Below, in pieces: positions 14,042 through 22,313 of a DNA stretch of 34,572 bases. The translations under genes and the position numbers were made by a program. The first letter of the stretch is position 1; every line of letters begins with the position of its first letter. Under the pieces are notes generated by a model, which worked only from the letters and a program-made list of their open reading frames with translations, ran no database searches and was not told the DNA's origin. The stretch covers positions 1 to 34,572 of the forward strand of contig JACPLA010000027.1 in NCBI GenBank assembly GCA_016186715.1, in the 5' to 3' direction. The DNA comes from Ignavibacteriales bacterium (lineage in GTDB: Bacteria; Bacteroidota; Ignavibacteria; UBA10030).

Positions 14042-16189
14042 TCACTCGACCACCCACGGTTCCAACAAATGTCCCTCGATTCCCTGGATAAACCTGGAGG
14101 GCTTGCTCAGAATTATCCCCGATTCCCGGTCGTAGATGTTGATCGGATAGGTGATGAACAGGTGTTCCTTGGCTCGTGTGCAGGCGACATACATGAGACG
14201 GCGTTCTTCTTCGAGTTCTTCATCGCTGCCGACGGATCGCATGGCGGGAAAGCGCCCCTCAAGCGCATAAATCACAAAGACTGTATTCCATTCGAGCCCT
14301 TTGGCACTGTGTATGGTCGAAAGAGTAAGGTACTCGGTCTCCGGGCCGGGGGATTCCACGTCGCTGATGCTTTCGTTCGGAGGCTCCAATGCCAGATCTG
14401 TCAACAGGGTTCCCACGTCGTTGTAGCGTTCCGTGATATTCTGAAACATCTCGAGGTCTTTCTTTCGCTTCATGTGGTCGTCATATCTGGCGCGGAGAAT
14501 CGGCTCATAGTATTCAAGAATGTGGAAGGCCTTCTCCGCAGGCGGGAGCGTTCGAGCGGACACGTCACGAAGAACGCCGAAGAGACTTTGGAGACTCTCC
14601 GGATAGCTTTTGAATTCAGCCCAAAAACGAGTGGAGGTTCCTTCGGGGCCAAGCCTCCGGGCGAGAATGTCATCGGTAACCTTTTCCGCCGTTCGTGGTC
14701 CAACCCCGTCCACCAGGAGAAGAACCCGGTTCCAGGAAACGATATCGCGCGGGTTCTCCAGCACGCGCAGGTGTGCAATGATATCTTTGACGTGAGCCGT
14801 TTCAATGAACTTGAATCCCCCGAATTTCACAAACGGCAGGTTGGCCTTGGTCAGCTCGATTTCAAGGTCGAAGGAATGAAACGAGGATCGGAAGAGAACG
14901 GCTGTCTCTTCAAGAGGAATTCCCTGTTCGCGCAGTTCGAGAATCTTCTGCACCACAAACCGCGATTGGAGATTCTCATTCTCTGCTATCACAAGCTGCG
15001 GCAGCTCGCCGCCAGGTTTTTTTGTATAGAGTTCTTTGTAGTACACGTTGGGGTATTTTCATAGAGGACACAGAAGAAGCAAAAAAAGAGCGGAAACAGC
15101 ACGGATTGAAGATCCGTTCTTCTTCCGTCCAATCCGCTTTTTCCCTGCCTGCCGACAGGTAGGCGTATCCCATCTGCATTCCCATTCCGCAACTCATCTT
15201 CCCTCCATCGTTCCTCTTCTCAAGATCTCGTTCGCAAGATCCAAAATCGGCTGCGTGCTTCGGAAGTTCTCCTCGAGCTTGATGGTCTTGCAGTCGGAAA
15301 ATTGCTCGGGAAATTCAAGGATGTTCTTGATTGTCGAGCCGCGGAACGAATAGATCGACTGTGCATCGTCCCCGACAACCATGACGTTCGTGTGCGAAAA
15401 GGCGAGAAGTTTGACGATTTCTGCCTGGATCTTATTCGTGTCCTGATACTCATCCACCATAATGTACTTGTAACGGTCGGAGAGGGCCCGCCGGACCGGT
15501 TCGTGCTCGCGCAGGATCTTTGCCAAATTCACCAGCAGGTCGTCGTAGTCCATTAACTGGTGCTTTTTCTTATACGCGTCATATGCCAGATGCACGGCAT
15601 GAATGTCGGATTCCTGATCGAGGTAGTGAGGATAATCATTCGAAAGAAGTTCCGTGAGCGGCGTCAACGTGTTGACGCACCGGCTGTAGAGGTCGTAGAG
15701 AGCCTCCTTGCGTGGGAAGCGCTTTTCCTTTGTATCGAACTTCATGCGCGTCCTGATCAGGTTGATCACATCTTCCGCATCGGTCTGATCAAGAATTGTG
15801 AAGTTCATTTCGTATCCCAACAGTGGAGCGTTCTTCCGAAGGACATTGTTGGCAAAGGAGTGGAAGGTCCCTCCGGAGACGCGTTCGCATCGCGCGTCCA
15901 GGAGCATGGCCGCCCGGCGAAGCATGTCCTGGGCGGCTTTCCGGGTAAACGTAAGGAGAAGGATGTGATCGGGTTTCACGCCGAGCTCGACGAGAAACGC
16001 AACCCGGTACACCACCGTCCGCGTTTTTCCCGTTCCCGCCCCCGCAATGATCAGGTGCGGACCATCGACTGACGTGACCGCCTCATACTGGGCCGGATTC
16101 AGCTCCTGCTTGTAGTTGATCGTCAATCGTTGAGGATGGACGACCTGCAAGGTCTCGTGCGGAAGCGGCTTGAGCGTGAACTTTTTCAA
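14042..16189 (-). pseudogene. UvrD/PcrA-type superfamily 1 helicase split by an internal insert
   Basis: Two open frames in the same register together make one UvrD/Rep-like helicase. The N-terminal part (16189-15194, 331 aa, possible TTG start) has Walker A AGAGTGKTRT, LLTFTRKAA, Walker B VDEYQDTN, VGDDAQSIYSFRGS and ENFRSTQPIL. The C-terminal part (15061 to 14042; first usable GTG at 15046, 334 aa) has HSAKGLEWNTVF (motif V) and EEERRLMYVACTRAKEHL (motif VI). Between them lie about 150 bp with in-frame TGA stops at 15194-15196 and near 15064, so no full-length protein can be made without readthrough. The break falls between motif IV and the 2A/2B domains, and neither half should be active alone. 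Motifs on both sides are well preserved, which suggests a recent event, an assembly error or rare readthrough. Confidence 0.8.
15061..15213. repeat. Insert of dispersed-repeat sequence inside the helicase gene
   Basis: The stretch interrupting the helicase does not code for helicase sequence. It contains GAGGACACAG-like and CACGGATT-like words typical of degenerate dispersed repeats, an inverted pair CGGATTG (15102-15108) / CAATCCG (15130-15136) followed by CTTTTT, and a palindrome GCCTGCC-GACA-GGTAGGC (15147-15164). Edges are approximate because no clear target duplication is visible. The insert length keeps the reading frame but brings in stop codons. Confidence 0.55.
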
Positions 16190-16230
16190 CGCAGATGCTC
16201 ACTGATTGGTATGGATAATCGCAGATGGAA
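16190..16230. repeat. Degenerate CGCAGATG-type dispersed repeat
   Basis: CGCAGATG appears twice within about 35 bp (near 16190 and 16220) with TGATTGGTATGGATAA between. Such CGCAGAT/GGATAA strings recur in intergenic DNA of many environmental bacteria. It lies in the divergent gap between the helicase and acetate kinase genes, and its first copy touches the proposed helicase TTG start. Confidence 0.45.
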
Positions 16231-16305
16231 TCCTTGAAATGATTTGGGAAGATACAGGAAAAAGCTGAGAAAATGAACACTTGAGAATGCTCATCTAAAG
16301 ATGTA

Positions 16306-16413
16306 GTTTACTATTCACTGTGTACCGTTTATTTATCCGCCGGAGCCTTTGCGAAGGCGGACCGTTCACTCATTTACTGTTCACTGTTTACTCAAGACTC
16401 GTCACCCCTCACA
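16306..16413 (+). repeat. Heptamer tandem array before acetate kinase, interrupted by a palindrome
   Basis: Four 7-nt units (GTTTACT, ATTCACT, GTGTACC, GTTTATT; 16306-16333) precede a 30-nt palindromic element. Seven more follow: GTTCACT, CATTTACT (8 nt), GTTCACT, GTTTACT, CAAGACT, CGTCACC, CCTCACA (16364-16413). The array ends 4 nt before the acetate kinase ATG. The later units resemble those before the Sco gene (CGTCACT, CGAAACT). Confidence 0.8.
16334..16363. repeat. TCCGCC/GGCGGA palindromic element inside the heptamer array
   Basis: TCCGCC (16336-16341) and GGCGGA (16356-16361) flank a 14-nt loop that itself contains CCTT-TGCG-AAGG. ACCGTT occurs on both sides of the element (from 16324 and from 16361), which may be a target-site duplication. 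A second TCCGCC/GGCGGA pair lies at 26860-26878. Confidence 0.6.
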
Positions 16414-16417
16414 ACCC

Positions 16418-17665
16418 ATGAATATTCTGGTACTCAACTGTGGTTCGTCTTCTCTCAAATTCCAGATCATTGAAACCGATCTTAATCTGATCGATCAGAA
16501 TGCCGACAAGCAGTATGCAAAAGGCGTGATCGAGCGAATAGGGAGCGAATCGTTAATTGCTCTCCAGGCAACCGGAAAGCATCCCTTCAAACACGCGGCT
16601 CCCCTACGGGATCACCGGGCGGCCCTTGATTACATTCTGCGGTGGATTGTTTCGTCGGAATCTGGAATTGACGCGATTCGGTCGCTCGGCGATATTCATG
16701 CCGTGGGGCATCGCGTGGTTCACGGCGCCGAAAAATTTACGCGGTCTGTTGTGATCGACGACGAAGTCATTGACGGCATTGAAGACTGCATCGATCTCGC
16801 ACCTCTCCACAATCCGGCCAATCTGAAGGGGATCTACGCGGCCAGAGAGCTGTTCGGGCCGGGAATTCCTCAAGCGGCCGTCTTCGATACGTCGTTCCAC
16901 TCGACGATGCCTGAGACGTCGTATCTCTATGCCATCCCGTATCAGCTGTACCGGAGACACAAGATCCGGCGATACGGCTTTCACGGAACTTCCCACCGGT
17001 ATGTTGCATACCGCTACCGTCAGCTGACGGGGAAACAACGCGAAGAGACCAACATTCTTACAGTCCATCTCGGGAACGGCTGCTCCGTTTGCGCCGTCCG
17101 GAACGGAAACTCGGTGGATACTTCCATGGGATTGACCCCGCTCGAGGGGCTTGTGATGGGGACCCGGTCGGGAGATTTGGACCCCTCGATCCTCGAGTAT
17201 CTGATGCATAAGGAAGGAATGTCGATCACGGAAGTCGATGCGGTGCTGAACAAACAGTCGGGACTCCTCGGTCTTTCCGGCCTCACGAACGACATGCGCG
17301 ACTTGTTGGACGAAGAGCGGGAGCATCAGGATCGCCGTGCACGACTCGCGATCGAAGTCTTCTGTCTTCGGGTGAAGAAATACCTCGGTGCCTATCTGGC
17401 GGAATTGGGGGGAGCTGATGCAATCGTCTTTACAGGAGGAATTGGTGAGAACTCGTCTCTCATCCGGAAACGAGTCACCGAAGGCCTCGAGTTTCTCGGC
17501 ATCGAGATCGATGAGAAACAGAACAACGCCATGACCGGCGGAACCGAAGGGGAAATCAGTTCAAAAGGAAGCCGGATCCGCGTCTTTGTCATCCCCACGA
17601 ATGAGGAACTTCTGATCGCCAGGGATACTCTTCGCTGCGTCAAGAATGCACCCCGGCGATGGTAA
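16418..17665 (+). CDS. ackA: Acetate kinase
   Basis: The 415-residue protein converts acetyl phosphate and ADP to acetate and ATP. All ASKHA acetate-kinase landmarks are present: NCGSSSLKFQ at 6-15, GHRVVHG, LAPLHNPANL, AVFDTSFHSTMP (catalytic Asp), GFHGTSH, VHLGNGCSVCAV, MGLTPLEGLVMGTRSGDLDP, FTGGIGENS and the C-terminal TNEE. Start ATG 16418 is chosen because MNILVLNCGSSS is the family's N-terminus; the frame is open further upstream but that sequence is repeat array. No phosphotransacetylase gene is in the window. The next gene starts 13 nt after the stop. Confidence 0.97.
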   Translation: MNILVLNCGSSSLKFQIIETDLNLIDQNADKQYAKGVIERIGSESLIALQATGKHPFKHAAPLRDHRAALDYILRWIVSSESGIDAIRSLGDIHAVGHRVVHGAEKFTRSVVIDDEVIDGIEDCIDLAPLHNPANLKGIYAARELFGPGIPQAAVFDTSFHSTMPETSYLYAIPYQLYRRHKIRRYGFHGTSHRYVAYRYRQLTGKQREETNILTVHLGNGCSVCAVRNGNSVDTSMGLTPLEGLVMGTRSGDLDPSILEYLMHKEGMSITEVDAVLNKQSGLLGLSGLTNDMRDLLDEEREHQDRRARLAIEVFCLRVKKYLGAYLAELGGADAIVFTGGIGENSSLIRKRVTEGLEFLGIEIDEKQNNAMTGGTEGEISSKGSRIRVFVIPTNEELLIARDTLRCVKNAPRRW

Positions 17666-17678
17666 GGAACCGGATGAA

Positions 17679-18290
17679 ATGAGGAAACAAGCTCGGAAAC
17701 CCTCTCCCGCCACAACGACGCTTTATGTGCGGAACATGGTTTGTCCTCGGTGCATCCGGGTTGTCCGGGAGGAGCTGACGAATCTCGGCCTCGACGTCCG
17801 GAGTGTGATCCTGGGTGAGGTGGTGGTCTCGCAAGAGCGCGAAACGTTAAGACTTGAGAAAATCGGCCGTGTGCTCGAGGAGAACGGTTTTGAACTCATC
17901 GGGGATAGGCGGGTGCGGATCATCGAACAGGTCAAGCATGCCGTGTTGAAGCTTGTGCAGAATGATCATGAAAAGAATCCAGTGCGGCTGAAGGTGTCGG
18001 AATTCATCTCCAGGGAGGTTGGTCAGGAATATTCTTCACTGAGCGGACTGTTCTCGTCGGTCGAGGGGATCACCATCGAGCATTTCATTATTCTTCAGAG
18101 AATCGAGCACGCGAAAGAACTTCTGAAGTATGGGGAGTTGACGCTGAGCGAGATCTCGTACAGGATGGGGTACAGCAGCGTCCAGCATCTTTCCAATCAG
18201 TTCAAGAAAGTGACGGGCATGACGCCAAGCAGGTTCAAATCAATGGGGAACGCCCACCGCCATTCGATTGACAGGGTTCACAAGGTGTAG
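17679..18290 (+). CDS. AraC-family regulator with N-terminal heavy-metal-associated (HMA) domain
   Basis: From ATG 17679 the protein has 203 residues. About 14-78 form an HMA-like ferredoxin fold with a copper-type MVCPRC (MxCxxC) loop after TTLYVRN and a second half LRLEKIGRVLEENGFELIG. About 95-195 form an AraC-type double HTH, including LSEISYRMGYSSVQHLSNQF and KKVTGMTPSRFKS. The fusion suggests that Cu(I) or another soft metal binds the HMA part and alters DNA binding or receives metal from CopZ. The copZ-copB-copA genes begin 3.8 kb downstream and are the obvious targets. An in-frame ATG at 17646 inside ackA is possible, but AAGGA 13 nt before 17679 favours the later start. Confidence 0.88.
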   Translation: MRKQARKPSPATTTLYVRNMVCPRCIRVVREELTNLGLDVRSVILGEVVVSQERETLRLEKIGRVLEENGFELIGDRRVRIIEQVKHAVLKLVQNDHEKNPVRLKVSEFISREVGQEYSSLSGLFSSVEGITIEHFIILQRIEHAKELLKYGELTLSEISYRMGYSSVQHLSNQFKKVTGMTPSRFKSMGNAHRHSIDRVHKV

Positions 18291-18315
18291 GTCCTGTAGA
18301 AACTCCCAGACTCTC

Positions 18316-19839
18316 ATGAAACACTACAGCAGTGTTGATTATGAGCATTTCCTGGACGACGTGCGGGACATGTATCCTTTCGGCATCGATGAAGCGATCG
18401 TGGTGGAACTCATTGCCAATGCACTTGATGCAAAGACAAGCCTGCTGGAGATTCGGATCGACCCTGATGAGCGGACCTTCGAGCTGGTGGACAACGGCTT
18501 GGGGATGGATCAACGCGCGTTTGAGAATTACCACAATTTTTCGATGTCGTTCAAAAGAAAAGGGCAGGGGATTGGATTTGCCGGTCTCGGTGCCAAACTT
18601 GCGTTGAAGGTTGCCGAAAGGATCGTTACGGAAACACGGCACAAGGAACCGGGAAGGCACAAGCCGTTCTGGAATACATCGGAATGGAAATTCGAGCGAA
18701 AGCGCAAAACTGCGTATCCTGTCTGGTACGACATTGAGGAACGTACACTTTCCCATTCGGGAACACGGGTTAAGATTCACCTGAAGAGGGGGACATCATT
18801 GTTACTCAACCCAAATGAAGTCCGGCGAATGATTCTTGATCACTATCTTCCGGTTCTTGCTTTGCACGACTTCTACGAGTCGCTGCATCTGTATCGCCGC
18901 ATCATAGTTCTGGTCAACGGTGAAGTGATCGAAGCGCCGTTGCGGGATAAAACCGGGGCCATCAAGGCGAAGCAGACCGTTCTTCACCGGGGGAGGAGTC
19001 GAATGCCCTTTGCGCTTGCGCGATTTGAGCTGCATACCAATCCATTGCCCGAATCCGTGCAGGGCGTGGGTATTTCCACATTTGGAAAAATCATCAAGAG
19101 AGATTATTTCAAACAGTATTTCAGCGGAATGGAACGTGTTACGGGGATCATCGAAGTGCCGGAGTTGGTCGAGTGCCTGACCACGAGTAAATGTGATTTC
19201 CGGAAAGAAGGCACGGCGGGGAGGAAGTATTATCGCTTCACAAAGGTAGCGCAGCACGAGTTTCGGGTATGGCTTGAGGGGATTCAGCTCATCGCACGCC
19301 AGGAGTCGAGCGCAGATCGCGACATTCAGAGGTTGCAGCGGCTTGTCACACGTATCGTCGGTGAAATTCCCGACTTACAGCAATTCTATGGATTCCGGTC
19401 GGTTCATGCAGCACTCGTGAAGGATCCCGGGGGCGAGTTTACGGGTTCGCCTCTTGAACCATCTCCCGTTCCTGAAGCTGATCGAGTTCAGACCGATGAG
19501 GAACGATTGATTCAGGAGGCGTTGGAGCGGGCTGCTCGTGAAGGCCCGGCGCTGGGGGAAGGAGATACACTCGCCGCGGGGAAGCGTTTGCGGAACATGA
19601 AGTTTGGTCCGTTGATCCATTATGTTGCAGCTTCCGATCGCCCGGACATCAGCTGGATGGAGGGGGACACCGTTCTCATCAATACTGCGCATCCGACGTA
19701 TCGGAAAGCCGTGGAGAAGAAAACGCTGGAGTACCATAACCTGTTCGCCGTCGCGCTGGCCATGCTCAGAGACGTTCCGACGGCTCAGGAAAAAATCCAG
19801 TTGTTGGAGCATTTCATGAGCGAGTGGGGAAAGATATGA
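18316..19839 (+). CDS. GHKL (Bergerat-fold) ATPase, Hsp90/MORC-like, function unknown
   Basis: The 507-residue protein has an N-terminal ATP-binding domain of the Hsp90/MutL/MORC type (HATPase_c_3): N-box ELIANALDAK at 31-40 with Glu31 and Asn35, DNGLGMD at 59-65, and the lid GQGIGFAGLGAKLAL at 83-97. A middle part (about 200-310) resembles an S5-type transducer, with ELVECLTTSKCDFRKEG close to the equivalent loop in Hsp90 and MORC. The C-terminal third (about 335-507) is mostly helical with no recognised domain; a Zn finger, nuclease or kinase domain is absent. ATP-driven dimer clamping on DNA or protein is likely by family. It follows the HMA-AraC gene by 25 nt and converges on the DinG-type helicase gene. 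Confidence 0.75.
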   Translation: MKHYSSVDYEHFLDDVRDMYPFGIDEAIVVELIANALDAKTSLLEIRIDPDERTFELVDNGLGMDQRAFENYHNFSMSFKRKGQGIGFAGLGAKLALKVAERIVTETRHKEPGRHKPFWNTSEWKFERKRKTAYPVWYDIEERTLSHSGTRVKIHLKRGTSLLLNPNEVRRMILDHYLPVLALHDFYESLHLYRRIIVLVNGEVIEAPLRDKTGAIKAKQTVLHRGRSRMPFALARFELHTNPLPESVQGVGISTFGKIIKRDYFKQYFSGMERVTGIIEVPELVECLTTSKCDFRKEGTAGRKYYRFTKVAQHEFRVWLEGIQLIARQESSADRDIQRLQRLVTRIVGEIPDLQQFYGFRSVHAALVKDPGGEFTGSPLEPSPVPEADRVQTDEERLIQEALERAAREGPALGEGDTLAAGKRLRNMKFGPLIHYVAASDRPDISWMEGDTVLINTAHPTYRKAVEKKTLEYHNLFAVALAMLRDVPTAQEKIQLLEHFMSEWGKI

Positions 19840-19940
19840 GGTGTAACTCGGAGTGCCTGCCCCGTCTTGTGGCATGCTCCGCGGCGGCGGGTTACTCGAC
19901 TGCATGGACTAGACTAAAAGTCCGACCTCGACCCTTTAAC

Positions 19941-21941
19941 TCACGCAGTGTAGGTTTGAGTAACACCATCGTCATAGAGTTCCTCAATCGTGCCGTCCCA
20001 TCTCATGACTTCAATGGGGCATGAGGGCAACGATTGCAGAAACGAGCGCCCGTACGACTTTGTGACAATGCGGGAATCGAGGATGGTGATCAGTCCCCTG
20101 TCGGTCCTCGATCGGATGAGCCTGCCAACTCCCTGCTTGAACTTCAACACCGCCTCGGGAAGCGTGTAATCAAGAAATGCATCCCCGCCGCGCTGCACGA
20201 TCATCTCCATGCGCGACTCTACCAGCGGATGTGCCGGCACCGAAAAAGGAAGCTTTGTGATAATCACATGCTCAAGAGCCTCGCCAGGAACATCGACCCC
20301 CATCCAAAAACTGTCCAACCCAAACAAAATCGAATGAACGTCCGCCTTGAATTGCTCGAGGAGCTGGTGGCGTCCCCGTCCTTCGCTCTGCACGAGGAGC
20401 GTGTACCCCTCCGCTTCAATTCGCGAACGTAATATTTCCGCGCTGGCCCTCATCAAACGTGTGTTCGTGAAAAGAACAAGAGCTTTACCCTGGGATCGAA
20501 TGAGAGAGCGATACAGGAACTCCGGAAGAGCCGATTCATACCCGTCACGATCGGGAGACGGAATATCGGAGGTGATCGTGAGTCGCATTTGGCGCAGATA
20601 ATCGAAGGGAGAATCAAGAAGAAGACTTTCTACGTCAGATGCGCCCATGCGATTTTGGAAATAGGCCATCGAGCCGCCGACCGAAAGCGTTGCACCGGTC
20701 ATGATGACCGAGGTCCCGTCTTTGAACAACTTCGATCCGATCCTCTCTGCTACACTCGTCGGAGCAGTCCGGAGATAAACTTTGGGAAATCGCCGACCGG
20801 AGAGTTCCACCCAATAAGTCAGCGACCGGTCCGGCTGTCCGAGGAATTCCTGAATGAGGATCTCTGCCTCCCAAATCAGCCGATCTGCCGCAGCCAGGTC
20901 CATTTTGGCGAGTTTTGTTCTTTTGTCGTCCTGAAGTTCCTTTACAGCCGATCGCAACTCACGCAAACTCTTCGTCACCGTATCATCCACAATAAAGGGT
21001 GCCCGGACGCGAACGGTATTCGATCTCCCCGCAAGACCTTCCGCCGCCGCTCCGATTTTATCGAAGAAGGAATTCGCGGCGTCCTCGGCTTTTTCACACA
21101 GCTTGCGAAACCGTGTTGTCTTCAGTCGCGCGAATAATCCCTTTTTTGTTCTGGGATTGTATAATCTGTGGATGGCAAAGAGCACCTGAGAATGCGAAAT
21201 GCTTTTCCCCACGGCCGTCCCGGCAACCTGTTCCAACGTGTGAGCTTCGTCGAAGATCACGAAATCGTTCTTGAAAATGAAAAACTCCTCGGATTCCTGC
21301 ATGGCAAAAAGCGTAAAGAACAGTGCATGGTTCATGATGACAAGGTCGGCGGTGCGGGCACGGCTCCTTGCCTTTTGAAAGAAACAATCCGGTGCGCATG
21401 TCTTTGGGCTGCACGCCCCCTTTTCCGAACATACCTGCTGCCTCACATTTTGCGAAGGAGAAAATGGTAACTCATCAAGATCTCCGTCCGTGCTTTGAAG
21501 CGACCATTTCTTGATTCGTTGGAGCTCGTCCAGTTCTGCGTTATCGAACAGCTGCTGCTGGCGGAGAGCGTTTCTTAACCGGGTGGTGCAAAGGTAATTT
21601 CCCCTTCCTTTGAAGACAACGGCATCGAACGGCTCGTTCAAGAGCGAGCGAACGACTGCAAGGTCTTTCTTCAGAAGCTGTTCCTGAAGATTCTTTGTAT
21701 GGGTGGAAACGATCGCCTTCCTGTTTTCTTTTTTGGCAAACAGAATGGCAGGAACAAGGTAAGCGAGACTTTTGCCGACTCCTGTTGGGGCCTCGATGAG
21801 AAGGTGGCGTTTGCCCAGCAGCGCGTCCGCAATCGCTTCCGCCATTTTGAGCTGCTGAGGACGGAACTCGTAACCTGGAAGAGAAAAAAGACCCCCATCC
21901 TCGGAAAAGATGGTTTTGAGAGAGTTCTTGAGAGAATTCAT
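19941..21941 (-). CDS. DinG/XPD-family ATP-dependent DNA helicase
   Basis: From ATG 21941 the protein has 666 residues. It shows the superfamily 2 Fe-S helicase layout: Q-motif-like YEFRPQQLKMAEAI at 24-37, Walker A APTGVGKS at 51-58, STHTKNLQEQL, a cysteine-rich insert (NYLC, then CSEKGACSPKTCAPDC) suited to a 4Fe-4S cluster, MNHALFF, DEAH box FDEAHTLEQ, ALVLFTNTRLM, GLDSFWMGVDVPGE and motif VI QGVGRLIRS. DinG-type enzymes unwind 5'-3' and resolve R-loops or damaged forks. The frame is open 49 codons further upstream, but that stretch is the divergent promoter region and does not resemble the family. No strong Shine-Dalgarno is visible. Confidence 0.92.
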   Translation of the reverse strand: MNSLKNSLKTIFSEDGGLFSLPGYEFRPQQLKMAEAIADALLGKRHLLIEAPTGVGKSLAYLVPAILFAKKENRKAIVSTHTKNLQEQLLKKDLAVVRSLLNEPFDAVVFKGRGNYLCTTRLRNALRQQQLFDNAELDELQRIKKWSLQSTDGDLDELPFSPSQNVRQQVCSEKGACSPKTCAPDCFFQKARSRARTADLVIMNHALFFTLFAMQESEEFFIFKNDFVIFDEAHTLEQVAGTAVGKSISHSQVLFAIHRLYNPRTKKGLFARLKTTRFRKLCEKAEDAANSFFDKIGAAAEGLAGRSNTVRVRAPFIVDDTVTKSLRELRSAVKELQDDKRTKLAKMDLAAADRLIWEAEILIQEFLGQPDRSLTYWVELSGRRFPKVYLRTAPTSVAERIGSKLFKDGTSVIMTGATLSVGGSMAYFQNRMGASDVESLLLDSPFDYLRQMRLTITSDIPSPDRDGYESALPEFLYRSLIRSQGKALVLFTNTRLMRASAEILRSRIEAEGYTLLVQSEGRGRHQLLEQFKADVHSILFGLDSFWMGVDVPGEALEHVIITKLPFSVPAHPLVESRMEMIVQRGGDAFLDYTLPEAVLKFKQGVGRLIRSRTDRGLITILDSRIVTKSYGRSFLQSLPSCPIEVMRWDGTIEELYDDGVTQTYTA

Positions 21942-22003
21942 TTCGGGAAGATACGGAAAAAGAGGATAAGAGTGAGAGAACCGGAATTCTGTAATTCTTT
22001 CCC

Positions 22004-22056
22004 GTTTCGATATGAAGAACAAACCATCCGGCGGCCGTATTTTGGAGTATCGAAAC
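22004..22056. promoter_or_regulatory. Perfect 9-bp inverted repeat in the copZ-dinG intergenic region (candidate operator)
   Basis: GTTTCGATA (22004-22012) and TATCGAAAC (22048-22056) are exact inverted copies 35 nt apart, ending 30 nt before the copZ ATG. The site suits a regulator of the copper operon, such as the HMA-AraC protein. It is a visual match only; no box search was done. A short GAATT/AATTC inverted pair lies just upstream (about 21985-21998). Confidence 0.4.
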
Positions 22057-22086
22057 TCACCCTCGGAACAGAAACAAGGGAAGATC

Positions 22087-22290
22087 ATGAAAACCGCTGA
22101 TTTGAAAATCGAAGGTATGACGTGCAGTCACTGTGTGATGAGTGTGAAACAGGGACTCGCCAAACTTCCGGAGCTTCGCGTGGAAGACGTGCAGATCGGT
22201 TCAGCGCGCGTGGTTTTTGATGAGGCAAAAGTATCGGAGACCGACCTTGCAAAGGCGATCGAGGAAGCCGGCTATTCGTTAATTCCGTAA
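22087..22290 (+). CDS. copZ: CopZ-like copper chaperone (HMA domain)
   Basis: The 67-residue cytoplasmic protein is a single HMA domain with the Cu(I) loop GMTCSHC at 10-16 and the usual ending AIEEAGYSLIP. It carries Cu(I) to P1B ATPases. ATG 22087 follows an AAGGGAAG Shine-Dalgarno-like sequence; the open frame extends 25 codons upstream but without family similarity. It leads an operon with copB (gap 23 nt) and copA. Confidence 0.93.
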   Translation: MKTADLKIEGMTCSHCVMSVKQGLAKLPELRVEDVQIGSARVVFDEAKVSETDLAKAIEEAGYSLIP

Positions 22291-22313
22291 AGACTCTTTT
22301 CAGGAACGACTCC

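Noticed and set aside
14000-15064. Plus-strand 354-codon frame opposite the helicase C-terminal half
   Set aside because: The minus strand carries helicase motifs V and VI; the plus-strand product resembles nothing and is a shadow of a high-GC coding strand.
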